A stretch of DNA of 64,000 bases from CAYNTC01 sp964432925. Its GTDB lineage: Bacteria; Planctomycetota; Phycisphaerae; Sedimentisphaerales; Anaerobacaceae. How positions within the stretch are numbered: the first letter of the stretch is position 1; each line of letters begins with the position of its first letter. The stretch covers positions 12,241 to 76,240 of the forward strand of contig CAYSPM010000001.1 of the NCBI GenBank assembly GCA_964432925.1, read 5' to 3'. Shown piece after piece: positions 38,301-46,483 of the stretch. The position numbers were made by a program, and so were the translations under genes. Below the pieces are notes generated by a model. It was not told the DNA's origin. It made no database searches and worked only from the letters and a program-made list of their open reading frames with translations.

Positions 38301-40841
38301 AAAACGAATAAGGTTATCTACTGGCCCGCTGCTGTAATATATCACGATTATGGTGTGTCTGAAAAACTAAGAAAGAAAAGGATATTGTATCAGCTAAGTG
38401 CAAACTATCTTAAGTATAAACACGGCACCGACATATTCGTTAACTGGATGGAGATTAAAAAATATCCTATAGACTTAAAGAAAAATTACAAGCTGCCAGA
38501 GAAAGTCTGCTCAGGCAGAGTTTCTAATCCATCTTCTGTAATATCTACAGAGCGCTTGCATCCAAGAGTTTCGATAGTGATATCTTGCTACAATTGTGCA
38601 AAATTTCTGCCGGAATGCCTCGAGAGCATCATAAATCAAACTATGCAAGAGTGGGAGCTGTTATTAATCGACGACGGCAGCACAGACGGCACAAGAAGTA
38701 TTATCGAAAAATATGCTCAGATGGATGAAAGAATCAGGCCTTTCTACTCACAGGAAAATAAAGGACCTTATTTTAGAAGGAACTTTGGAATTGAACATGC
38801 CAACAGCGATTTCATTGTTGTACAAGACGCCGATGACATTATGTGTCCGAGCAAACTCCAAATGCTTTATAATGAAATAACCAAGGATGACCAGATCGGA
38901 ATTGTGGGTTCGTTTTATTACAAATTTCTTGAGGAATTTGAGGGTTTCGAATACAGCGAAAAGTGTGAACTAGCACTTTCTCATGAAGAAATTATGCGAA
39001 CTGAGCGCTCAAGATGGGACTTCTGTTGGCATGGTTCAGCTATTATCCGTAAAAGCTTGTTTAACGCGATTGGATTATACGATGAAAATCCGTTTGGCTC
39101 AGATTCAGTCTGGCTGGCTAAGACTGCTGAGTATGCGTATTACGATAGCAATGTGAAATTCAAGAACATTCCTGAGTTTTTAACCTTACGGAGGGTACAT
39201 GCCGACTCACAAACTGGAATACTTCCGACCTTTGACCCTCGCAGCAGAAGAGTCAAATACGTTTCCTATTGGCAAGATAAGATTTATAAGATAAGGGAAA
39301 GAATCCAAAATAATTCAGGCGTGGATATTGCGGCCGAGCTTAGAAACTGCCAATGTTCGGATTTCACCACCAAATATGGCCACCTCTTCGATCAATGGGA
39401 GAGCGAGCCGCTCGATAAAAAAACTCTGCTTGGATTAGTTAATAGAGCTGTGGTTTTATTTCAAAGCGGTGCGTATGTAACATGTATTAGTGTGCTTAAC
39501 GGCCTGGAAAGAGTTGACCGTGAGCTTGCAAATAAACTTAAAAACTTTGATTTATTAAAAGCTAAAGCTTACTTTGCCGTTGGCAAAAAACAGCGGTGCC
39601 TTAGATACCTTGAAAAAGAAATCCAGAACCACGACAACCCGGCTGCCAGGGAATTTCTGGCTAATCAGTTTCAAAACGAACATGATACTTTTGTGCCCAG
39701 CCAAAGCATAGAAGATCATCTGCAGGTAAGTACTGAACCGGCTGGTCAAAGAGGAGAGCACACCGCACAGAGCGAACTTGTTACTCCTGACGATAGCACC
39801 ACTGTGGAGGCTGGAAGGCTTAAAGACAATCTAAATGACTCTCTTCATACGAAGACAGAACCGCTTGTTTCGATAGTAATCCCAGCCTACAATGCAAGCC
39901 GGTATATCCAAAAGGCTGTCGAAAGCGTGTTGGCTCAAACCTACAGGAATTTCGAGATCATTATTGTTGACGATGGTTCCACAGACGCTACCAAAGACAA
40001 GGTGCTTAGTTACAACGATTCCAGAATCAACTACCTTTATAAGGACCACTCAGGCCTTGCAAGCGCGTGCAATACAGCCATAAGAAAAATTAAGGGATCG
40101 TTCTGGATCAGGCTCAATGCCGAGGACATGATCACGCCGGACTTTATTTCCAGGCATCTGCGTGAGTTCGAGCGGTACCCTGAAGCCGACTTAGTTTACT
40201 GTGACGATTGTCTGATTGATGAAGATGGTAACTCGATCCGGATAATTGACAGGCCTGAATACACTAATCGTACAGGTTTGATACGGGACCTTTTTCATCA
40301 CGGTTTCCCAACCGTTCCGTTCGGAACGTGCATTAGAATCGATGTCTTCGATAAAATCGGCATGTTTGACGAGAGTCTGATTATTGCTGAGAACTACGAT
40401 ATGATGCGAAGATTTGCAAAACATGGTTTAACATCGCATCATTTAAAAGACGCATTATATTTACGCCGAATGACATCAGATATTATTTTGAGAGACAATA
40501 GCGCCGAAAAGGCCAATTGTTATTTTGACGTGATAAAGCGATTTACCGATATGTTTAGCTGCGAAGAACTTTTCCCGGACGTTAGTTGGGATGCAATTGC
40601 CGCTGAGAAAAGAAAATTGCATGCAAGATGCTTGGCCGCCATTGTTTTTGTTGAACTCGGGCGTGCTTATACACAGTCTAATTCACCTAACTACGCTGGT
40701 GTTGCCTTTGATCGGGCCTGTTTTGAGATGCGTGATGCGCTCGAAATGGACCCTGAAAATACACAGATTCACCAGTTGCTGCAGCAATGCGAGTTCGCTC
40801 GCACCGAATCCAAGAAGTTGCTGTGTGTGTCCGCTCGTTAA
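35397..40841 (+). CDS. Giant kinase-like / methyltransferase / four-GT2 fusion protein
   Basis: 1814 residues in one clean frame. Residues 40-200: kinase-like fold with a candidate lysine in KYIIKIEHYK (65), catalytic loop QGDLKIKN (142-149; Q replaces the usual H) and metal site IIDYD (160-164), resembling sugar or small-molecule kinases. Residues 270-430: SAM methyltransferase (MVLDVGCNMGLLG at 274-286, GIDMD). Then four GT-A/GT2 domains at about 460-700 (NTDDR), 790-1040 (FLDDDA), 1055-1300 (QDADD) and 1487-1740, the last with a degenerate NAED in place of DxDD. TPR-like segments lie at 1340-1440 and 1750-1805. No membrane segment or signal. It sits between flgL and fliD behind a sigma-54-type promoter; assembling or decorating a flagellar glycan is inferred. 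The first two thirds look A+T-richer than the flanking genes. Confidence 0.85.
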   Translation: MTNYDLSKRSTVSGDTTSSAPTFLSHKSPIPQTGEIVVDGLRFANVRRTKHKNNSVGFNDKYIIKIEHYKHPLKLRSLLEEIEIIRYLNWKECVSCPILVSEGRLRTGERYFIQERIDSQRGFNTADMVLSILEQKSLGVCQGDLKIKNFIFDADSVCHIIDYDQAIYDKRFVQMGNTEYFEWIAQYIVNRWRKYGVTDFYNSHGLNRDEIFSLFKKGAFNLATVTIFKDQITTDSDIGIYHNLNTDKIYIEGARDLNPRLGTLDTVEFKKGEMVLDVGCNMGLLGHYLHDRGCVVTGIDMDRKIIIGAKMVANILNKNIQFKWLDIDEARIEQEYDTICLFSVIHHVKNFKRVTENIAQRCNRIILECGLKEHGSKPTKGGWTATSGWDFNSIGELVHYLETAFRGFRFHGCHGSVDRNRQIITLAKKPTATTMQVQREPPRSIQEGEFAEQQLSNESKYLVSTIVSTYNSGRFIRGCLEDLENQTIADRLEIIIVNSGSEENEETIVHEFQQKYDNIKYIRTDERETIYRAWNRAIKIASGKYITNANTDDRHSPEMFEKLATALDLNDDIAVVYSQFYITRVENQTWRNKTVEKIAQWVQPYSREQLLKMYFLGPQPMWRKSLHDEYGYFDETFKICGDYEFFLRVSQTHDFLLIPEPLGLYLLSPNSLGRTAGTREQEDQKIWELYRNNTDRIIRGPFVPIESCEVSLSESVGKKLCYSANGIAAEHTATVGSNSSALDYFLKAKDDFNKGNFISATKYINQYKALMDYSKLQRSLNTNTVREDNNIDISVIIVTNNRAEELQDCLKSLLEQEADCNFEVIVVDNGCVNIESFMQCVDQYIKCPINLNPSEGRNIGVRFARGNIIVFLDDDAVVRSDYVSSIKCAFNKYDIFGLRGRTYPKSSPVANNHVNICDLGDKPFPSYCNQEGNSAWLRDIYLSVDGMDPLLFGHEGSDLTYRIIQKYKKTNKVIYWPAAVIYHDYGVSEKLRKKRILYQLSANYLKYKHGTDIFVNWMEIKKYPIDLKKNYKLPEKVCSGRVSNPSSVISTERLHPRVSIVISCYNCAKFLPECLESIINQTMQEWELLLIDDGSTDGTRSIIEKYAQMDERIRPFYSQENKGPYFRRNFGIEHANSDFIVVQDADDIMCPSKLQMLYNEITKDDQIGIVGSFYYKFLEEFEGFEYSEKCELALSHEEIMRTERSRWDFCWHGSAIIRKSLFNAIGLYDENPFGSDSVWLAKTAEYAYYDSNVKFKNIPEFLTLRRVHADSQTGILPTFDPRSRRVKYVSYWQDKIYKIRERIQNNSGVDIAAELRNCQCSDFTTKYGHLFDQWESEPLDKKTLLGLVNRAVVLFQSGAYVTCISVLNGLERVDRELANKLKNFDLLKAKAYFAVGKKQRCLRYLEKEIQNHDNPAAREFLANQFQNEHDTFVPSQSIEDHLQVSTEPAGQRGEHTAQSELVTPDDSTTVEAGRLKDNLNDSLHTKTEPLVSIVIPAYNASRYIQKAVESVLAQTYRNFEIIIVDDGSTDATKDKVLSYNDSRINYLYKDHSGLASACNTAIRKIKGSFWIRLNAEDMITPDFISRHLREFERYPEADLVYCDDCLIDEDGNSIRIIDRPEYTNRTGLIRDLFHHGFPTVPFGTCIRIDVFDKIGMFDESLIIAENYDMMRRFAKHGLTSHHLKDALYLRRMTSDIILRDNSAEKANCYFDVIKRFTDMFSCEELFPDVSWDAIAAEKRKLHARCLAAIVFVELGRAYTQSNSPNYAGVAFDRACFEMRDALEMDPENTQIHQLLQQCEFARTESKKLLCVSAR

Positions 40842-40861
40842 CTAAAGGAGAAACAAATACT

Positions 40862-40888
40862 TAAGTGGACGTGACTTTCAAACGATAA
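40862..40888 (+). promoter_or_regulatory. Sigma-28-like promoter upstream of fliD
   Basis: TAAG (40862-40865), 15 bases, then AACGATAA (40881-40888), compared with TAAA-N15-GCCGATAA. Spacing is exact, with two mismatches in the -10 element and one in the -35. It lies 122 bases before the fliD ATG, similar to the flagellin promoter distance. Confidence 0.55.
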
Positions 40889-41010
40889 TATAGTAACGAG
40901 CAGTTCAAATATTACGCCGAATGCAATGGATGAACTGCAATCGTTGGCCATGTTTGAACATTAATTAGTATGTGTAGCAAAGTGTTGTAACTTATAAAAG
41001 GTGGGCTAGA

Positions 41011-43380
41011 ATGTCTACTTTACAATTTCCAGGTCTTTTTACCGGCATTGACACGGCTAAGATCATTGAGCAACTAATGGCTGTTGAGCGTCGTACGCTC
41101 AATATGTACCAGGGCCGCAAGAGCCTCTGGGAAGAGAGAAAAGATGCCCTCAGCGATCTCGAGAGCAAGCTCGATGCCTTAAGAAGCACAATCAGCGCCC
41201 TTTCCGATGCCAACGAGCTACGTGCCTTCACAACCGCTACCAGTGATGAAGATATATTAACAGCCGAAGCGTCCTATAACGCCTTTGAAGGCAACCATAC
41301 CGTCCAGATCAATCGATTGGCTACTGCCGAGCGATGGGTGCATACAGATGGACTCGAATACGCCGAAGACTATGTCGGTGAAGGAACCTTCATTTATTCT
41401 TACAATCACAAAGAGACAGTAATCACCACTACCTCTACCACTACACTCGAAGAGCTGGTGGGGCTGATTAACAATGAAGCGAACAATCCCGGCGTTACAG
41501 CCAGTCTGCTGCACTTTAACGATATGTATCATCTGGTCCTGAACGGCAATGACGCCGGCACCGATTTTGAAATCTCGGTAAACGCATCCAACACGGAGGT
41601 CTGGCAGGCGGATTCTGAACTTACCGTCGCCAGCGACAACGCTACTTTAAGCACTAAGATTATTGATTTGGACCAATTTGACGATAGTCTGGGTTCACTC
41701 GTTGGAGACGAACGTATTCGTATTACCGGCAACAAGCACGATGGCACTGCCGTCGATGTGTATATGGATGTTACCGGCAATACGAAGCTTTTTCATATTA
41801 TTGCCGAGATTAACGACGCTTTCGGAGATACTGCTACGGCAGTTCTGGAAAACGGCAAGATAGTTTTAACAGATCATGAGTCCGGCACAAGTCAGATGAC
41901 ACTTACACTGGCCTATGATCCGGGCACCGGACAAACGGATATGACTTTACCGACTATTAGTCAATCAACACGGGGTGGCTCTGTCACAGCGGACCTGACT
42001 GGTTTTGCAGAAGCAAACTTTAGCGAAACCCAATCAGCTCAGGATAGCGAAATAAGGGTTGACGGCTTCCCAATCCCACAAGCGGGAATTGCCGAGGTGC
42101 AAACGCTGGAAGCCACCACAAATCCATCTGGTGGTACCTTTACCTTAACTTATGACGGACAAACGACTGATCCGATCAATCACAATGCTAAAACTTCCGA
42201 TATTGAAAACGCACTTGAAGCATTGTCAAATGTAAATCCCGGCGATATAACGGTGAGTGGCAAGAAGTTGAGCGAGAATGGTACTACGATATTTACATTC
42301 CTCGATACAGTCGGTGATGTTCCTATGATTTCGATTAATTCCGGCAACCTGACTCCCAGTGATCCTTTAAATTACGTATTTGAGGAACAGACAAAGGGCG
42401 ACAACTATGGCTGGATCAAAAGAAGCTCTAATACTGTAGACGATGTCATTCACGGTGTAACGCTGCATTTGCACGACACCACCGACTCCAACGGCGAGGA
42501 AATAACCCTGACCAGAGATATAGAGTCGGTAAAGGAAAAACTGAATTCCATGGTTAAAGCCTATAATAGTGCTATAACCTATATCAAGGAAAAGACCGGC
42601 TACAACGATGTCCTTAAGACAGCAGGTATCCTTATGGGCGATTATGTTGTCTCCATGATCCATAATTTGCTGCGCACACCACTAATAGCCCAAACTAGTG
42701 GTTTCATCGAGGATGTAGATCCTTTGTTGATGCCCGCTCAAATCGGTCTTGAGCTCGACGAAGACGGCATGTTGAGCTTGGATACCAATGCCTTCGATGA
42801 AGCCATTGCCGATAACTATATGGGCGTTTTGGCCGTAATCGGCGCTGATAAAACCGGTAGCTCCAATAGCAACACTATTGAATTCTACGGTGCCAGCAGT
42901 AAGTATACAACCGCCGGCGGCTACGACGTTGAAGTAACCATTAGTGGCGGTGCAATCACAAGCGCCAAAATTAAACTCTCAAGCGAGTCCACATATAGAG
43001 ACGCAACTTACAGCGGCAACATCGTTACTGGTGATAGCTCCTTTGATGACAACGGTGATCCTGTATACCCGGAGAACAGTCTTCAGCTGAGTGTGGACCT
43101 GAGCCAGAATGGGACATTCACGGCTACAGTCAGAGTCAAGCAGGGCTTTACCGGTGCAATGGAAGACGTGCTTGACAGAATGCTCAAGGTAACCACCGGC
43201 TCAATACAGATCGACCAGGAACACGTCGGCGATACCATAAAGGAATTGCAGGAGCGAATTGAAATTGAAGAGGAGCGCCTCGAAGATAAGGAGGCCAGAC
43301 TAATCATCCGCTTTGCCCGTCTTGAGAGTACGTTGACCTTACTTCAAAACCAGTTGGCTGCCTTAGGCTTAAGCGCATAA
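41011..43380 (+). CDS. fliD: Flagellar filament cap protein FliD
   Basis: Hook-associated protein 2, the cap under which flagellin polymerises. N-terminal LQFPGLFTGIDTAKIIEQLM then VERRTLNMYQGRKSLWEERK, and C-terminal coiled coil LEDKEARLIIRFARLESTLT then LLQNQLAAL are typical. 789 residues against about 470 in E. coli. Extra parts include a flagellin-hook IN-like module at about 233-320 and a beta module at about 360-460 with the pattern GGTFTLTYDGQTTDPINHNA, a type common in large surface proteins. It converges on flhB with only 5 bases between stops. Confidence 0.93.
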   Translation: MSTLQFPGLFTGIDTAKIIEQLMAVERRTLNMYQGRKSLWEERKDALSDLESKLDALRSTISALSDANELRAFTTATSDEDILTAEASYNAFEGNHTVQINRLATAERWVHTDGLEYAEDYVGEGTFIYSYNHKETVITTTSTTTLEELVGLINNEANNPGVTASLLHFNDMYHLVLNGNDAGTDFEISVNASNTEVWQADSELTVASDNATLSTKIIDLDQFDDSLGSLVGDERIRITGNKHDGTAVDVYMDVTGNTKLFHIIAEINDAFGDTATAVLENGKIVLTDHESGTSQMTLTLAYDPGTGQTDMTLPTISQSTRGGSVTADLTGFAEANFSETQSAQDSEIRVDGFPIPQAGIAEVQTLEATTNPSGGTFTLTYDGQTTDPINHNAKTSDIENALEALSNVNPGDITVSGKKLSENGTTIFTFLDTVGDVPMISINSGNLTPSDPLNYVFEEQTKGDNYGWIKRSSNTVDDVIHGVTLHLHDTTDSNGEEITLTRDIESVKEKLNSMVKAYNSAITYIKEKTGYNDVLKTAGILMGDYVVSMIHNLLRTPLIAQTSGFIEDVDPLLMPAQIGLELDEDGMLSLDTNAFDEAIADNYMGVLAVIGADKTGSSNSNTIEFYGASSKYTTAGGYDVEVTISGGAITSAKIKLSSESTYRDATYSGNIVTGDSSFDDNGDPVYPENSLQLSVDLSQNGTFTATVRVKQGFTGAMEDVLDRMLKVTTGSIQIDQEHVGDTIKELQERIEIEEERLEDKEARLIIRFARLESTLTLLQNQLAALGLSA

Positions 43381-43385
43381 CTAAC

Positions 43386-44456
43386 TTAAGTTTTGCTTCT
43401 GTGACGTAGCCGATGCAGCATAGCCAGCACCTCAGCTACTGCTACGTACAACATCTCTGGAATGGCGCTGCCGGGCTCAACGGTCGAATATATCGTCCTC
43501 GCTAACTCTGGCCTTCTGACAATGGGCACACCGTAGGAGCGTCCGATTTCTATGATTTTCTCAGCCAGATGGTCTGCTCCTTTAGCTACCATTATGGGCG
43601 CTTCCATTGTCTTGGCCTCGTAACGTAGCGCCACAGCCACATGCGTTGGATTGACAAGGATGACGCTGGCCTTGGGCACTTCCTGACGCAGCCGTCGCAT
43701 AGACAATTGAATTTGAATCCGGCGTATCCGCACTTTTAATTCGGGGGAACCTTCCGTGTCTCTGCGTTCTCGTTTGACCTCTTGGCGTGTCATTTTTAGC
43801 TCTTGGATGTGCCGCCATTTCTGATAGAATGCATCCAACAATCCAATAGCCAATAGCGCTATCCCGATTCGAACGCACAGCCCGAATATGATCCTCGCGA
43901 TAACGATGATTATCTGAAGAGACCATGCCCACCGTAGTGTCGCGAGTTTCTCAAGCATGCCCTGCAGGTATAGCCAAGCTACGAATCCAATAAAAAGCAA
44001 TTTGGCTATCGATGCTCCAAGACGCACCAGCGATTGCATACTAAATAGGCGCTGCAGTACTGATGCTGGATTTATCGAGTTCCACTTGAACTGTATCGTC
44101 TTACTTGAGAGATTAAAGCCCCCAACTACAATGTTGGCCATTGCCGTTGCCACACAAAGTGCTGCAAAAATGGGGCTGATCAAAAGCAGCCAATCAATCA
44201 TTCTACCGTTTGCGAAGTCTACGAATGTTTTGCTGTTGGTAAAAATGGTGTTATTGCCGGAAAGACAATCTGTAGCTTCAATCATAAAGTGTCGAAGCAG
44301 GTTAGGCGCCGATAAGGCTACTGTCAGCAAAAGGGTCATAAGGGCCGCCACAGACGCCAGCTCCTGGCTCTTTGGAACACTACCTTGCTCTTTGGCCTTT
44401 TGTAGTTTTCTTGGTGTTGGTTGTTCTGTCTTTTCAGCGGCCGGCTGCTCTGGCAT
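43386..44456 (-). CDS. flhB: Flagellar export gate protein FlhB
   Basis: Substrate-specificity switch of the type III export apparatus. N-terminal EKTEQPTPRKLQKAKEQGSV with PKSQEL, four membrane helices, and the cytoplasmic autocleavage motif NPTH in VILVNPTHVAVALRYE followed by APIMVAKGADHLAEKI. 356 residues, normal length. Its partner in hook-length switching is FliK, encoded at 56948. Last gene of the minus-strand flagellar operon, 75 bases after fliR. Confidence 0.96.
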   Translation of the reverse strand: MPEQPAAEKTEQPTPRKLQKAKEQGSVPKSQELASVAALMTLLLTVALSAPNLLRHFMIEATDCLSGNNTIFTNSKTFVDFANGRMIDWLLLISPIFAALCVATAMANIVVGGFNLSSKTIQFKWNSINPASVLQRLFSMQSLVRLGASIAKLLFIGFVAWLYLQGMLEKLATLRWAWSLQIIIVIARIIFGLCVRIGIALLAIGLLDAFYQKWRHIQELKMTRQEVKRERRDTEGSPELKVRIRRIQIQLSMRRLRQEVPKASVILVNPTHVAVALRYEAKTMEAPIMVAKGADHLAEKIIEIGRSYGVPIVRRPELARTIYSTVEPGSAIPEMLYVAVAEVLAMLHRLRHRSKT

Positions 44457-44531
44457 GACCTATCCCTGGCATAATTCTACGCGTCAGCGACGTGGCAAAA
44501 ACTAAGACTAACAACCTGATTCTGTCTGTTG

Positions 44532-45275
44532 CTATAGCGGAAGCAGCTTACCCATCCACTCGGCAAATTCACTGACAAATCCATTAATAAAGGGTAAGAA
44601 TATCGCTGCCATAAGTAAACCCAGCCCCACACGCAATGGGAAACTGATGAATAAAATATTCATCTCTGGAACGGCGCGAGCCAAGATCGCCAACACAATC
44701 ATCAATAACAAAAAAGCTGCCAGCATAGGTGCGGCTAATCTTAGCCCAGCCACGAACATTGTTGAGCCTGCCTCGACTACTCCACCCGCCAGAATTGACA
44801 CCGTTGGTATTTGACCTGCAGGAAACGCCTCATAGCTTCGTGCGATAATTAGAATCAGTAGATGGTGACCATTGGCACCGAGAAATAATAACACGAATAT
44901 CATCTCTAATAAGCTGCCAAGTGGTCGTGTCCGCTCACTGCTGAGAGGGTCCATGATCTGCGCCATCGCTAAGCCCATTTGTCTCTCGATTATCCGACCG
45001 CTGAATTTGACCGCGGAGAATATAAGCGATGCAATCAATCCCAGTGCCAAGCCGTATGTTGCTTCATTGGCAATTAATAGCACCGCTTCTATAGTGCCGA
45101 CACCTCTGGCAGTAATAGTTGTAGGCGCTATAACCGAAAAAAATATTGCCAGCAGTACTGCCATCGATACTTTGATCCTGACTGGAATAGTCATCCAGCT
45201 AAAGACCGGTACCAGCAAGAAAAAGGCCGAAATTCGCGTCAGAATCATTAGAAAGATAAGCAGTTTTTCGACCAT
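44532..45275 (-). CDS. fliR: Flagellar export gate protein FliR
   Basis: Inner-membrane export gate subunit with six hydrophobic helices in 247 residues. Motifs LMILTRISAFFLLVPVFSW at the N-terminus and the conserved KFSGRIIERQMGLAMAQIMD are visible. 14 bases downstream of fliQ in the order fliO-P-Q-R-flhB. Confidence 0.95.
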   Translation of the reverse strand: MVEKLLIFLMILTRISAFFLLVPVFSWMTIPVRIKVSMAVLLAIFFSVIAPTTITARGVGTIEAVLLIANEATYGLALGLIASLIFSAVKFSGRIIERQMGLAMAQIMDPLSSERTRPLGSLLEMIFVLLFLGANGHHLLILIIARSYEAFPAGQIPTVSILAGGVVEAGSTMFVAGLRLAAPMLAAFLLLMIVLAILARAVPEMNILFISFPLRVGLGLLMAAIFLPFINGFVSEFAEWMGKLLPL

Positions 45276-45289
45276 TTTGTCATCCGCTG

Positions 45290-45559
45290 TTAGTGTCCGA
45301 CGTTCTGGATATGAGCAAATATCTCATTCGTAAATCGAAGTGCAACCTGAAGCATCCAGCCGCCGAGTAGTAGCATTACCATGCCTACAGCCAGCAGCTT
45401 CGGCACCATAGTTAGTGTCATATCGCGTATGGAAGTCACAGCTTGAAGCAGCGTAACGGTAACACCAACGATCATGCACGTTAACAAAATAGGTGCCGCT
45501 AATAGCAAAGCCGTCTCAAGTGTGTGTCTACCAAGATAAAGAGCAAAACTGCTATCCAT
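45290..45559 (-). CDS. fliQ: Flagellar export gate protein FliQ
   Basis: 89 residues with two membrane helices, the family length. LGRHTLETALLLAAPILLTC and VTLLQAVTSIRDMTLTMVPK (the usual QAxTQIxExTLTFIPK motif) identify it. Confidence 0.95.
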   Translation of the reverse strand: MDSSFALYLGRHTLETALLLAAPILLTCMIVGVTVTLLQAVTSIRDMTLTMVPKLLAVGMVMLLLGGWMLQVALRFTNEIFAHIQNVGH

Positions 45560-45632
45560 ATTATTCTGTCCCTATCAAATTGCTAACCAGCAGAGTTTCT
45601 TTAGCTCAGGCGCAACGTTGTCATGGGTATCT

Positions 45633-46475
45633 TTAATTAAAGCCAAGACTTAGGCTCTTCGCTAATAATCCCCAGCCGTCAACAAGAATGAACAGTATCA
45701 ACTTAAAGGGCAGCGAAATCATCACCGGCGGCAGCATTATCATCCCTGCGCTGAGCAAGACACTCGCGATTACCATGTCAATTAGCAAAAAAGGTATAAA
45801 CAAAAGGCAGCCTATCTCAAACGCTGTACGGAACTCACTAATGATAAAAGCCGGTATTACTATATGCAGGCCGATATCCATAGGCTTATTGGGCGTGTTT
45901 ATCTTGGCCATCTGCACAAAAAGCGCTAAATCCGCTTGTCTGCATTGTCGTAGCATGAACTCCTTAAGGCACAATCCAGCCTTTGCTCCCGCGGTTGCAA
46001 AGTCAATCTCATCTGCGAGATAAGGCTGGATTGCCTCCGTGTTGACTTTGGCGTATGTAGGAGCCATCGTATACAGGGTGAGAAAGAGAGCCAGACCAAT
46101 AATTGCGATAGTTGGTGGTATAGTCTGCGTGGTTAACGCCCGGCGAACAAACGCAAGAACGATGACAATTCGTGTAAACGATGTCATCATAACCAAGAGA
46201 CTGGGCAAAATCGCCAGACCAGTAAAGATAATCACTAATTTCATCGGCGTTGACCAGTCTTTCCCCGCAGCGTCCTTGCTTGTAGCCTTATCCAGCATAG
46301 TAACAAGATCACTAATGCTGGGCACGGCATTCGCATTCACATTGGATGCGGCACTGCTGCTTTGGGCTGGAATGGAGATTTGCCTGAATGCATTATTAGT
46401 TTGCCCAAGCGATGGATGTGTCATTGCCAAAATGAGCAATATCACAAAGAAGGTTTTGATAATTCTACAGGACAT
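45633..46475 (-). CDS. fliP: Flagellar export gate protein FliP
   Basis: Core of the export gate. An N-terminal signal peptide is followed by a variable linker (about 30-70), then LVIIFTGLAILPSLLVMMTS with FTRIVIVLAFVRRAL, and C-terminal FELIKL-type helices ending in GGWGLL-like GWGLLAKSLSL. The frame opens with TTG at 46487, but the ATG at 46475 has AGAGGA just upstream and is preferred (280 residues). It overlaps or abuts fliO. Confidence 0.95.
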   Translation of the reverse strand: MSCRIIKTFFVILLILAMTHPSLGQTNNAFRQISIPAQSSSAASNVNANAVPSISDLVTMLDKATSKDAAGKDWSTPMKLVIIFTGLAILPSLLVMMTSFTRIVIVLAFVRRALTTQTIPPTIAIIGLALFLTLYTMAPTYAKVNTEAIQPYLADEIDFATAGAKAGLCLKEFMLRQCRQADLALFVQMAKINTPNKPMDIGLHIVIPAFIISEFRTAFEIGCLLFIPFLLIDMVIASVLLSAGMIMLPPVMISLPFKLILFILVDGWGLLAKSLSLGFN

Positions 46476-46483
46476 AAGTCCTC

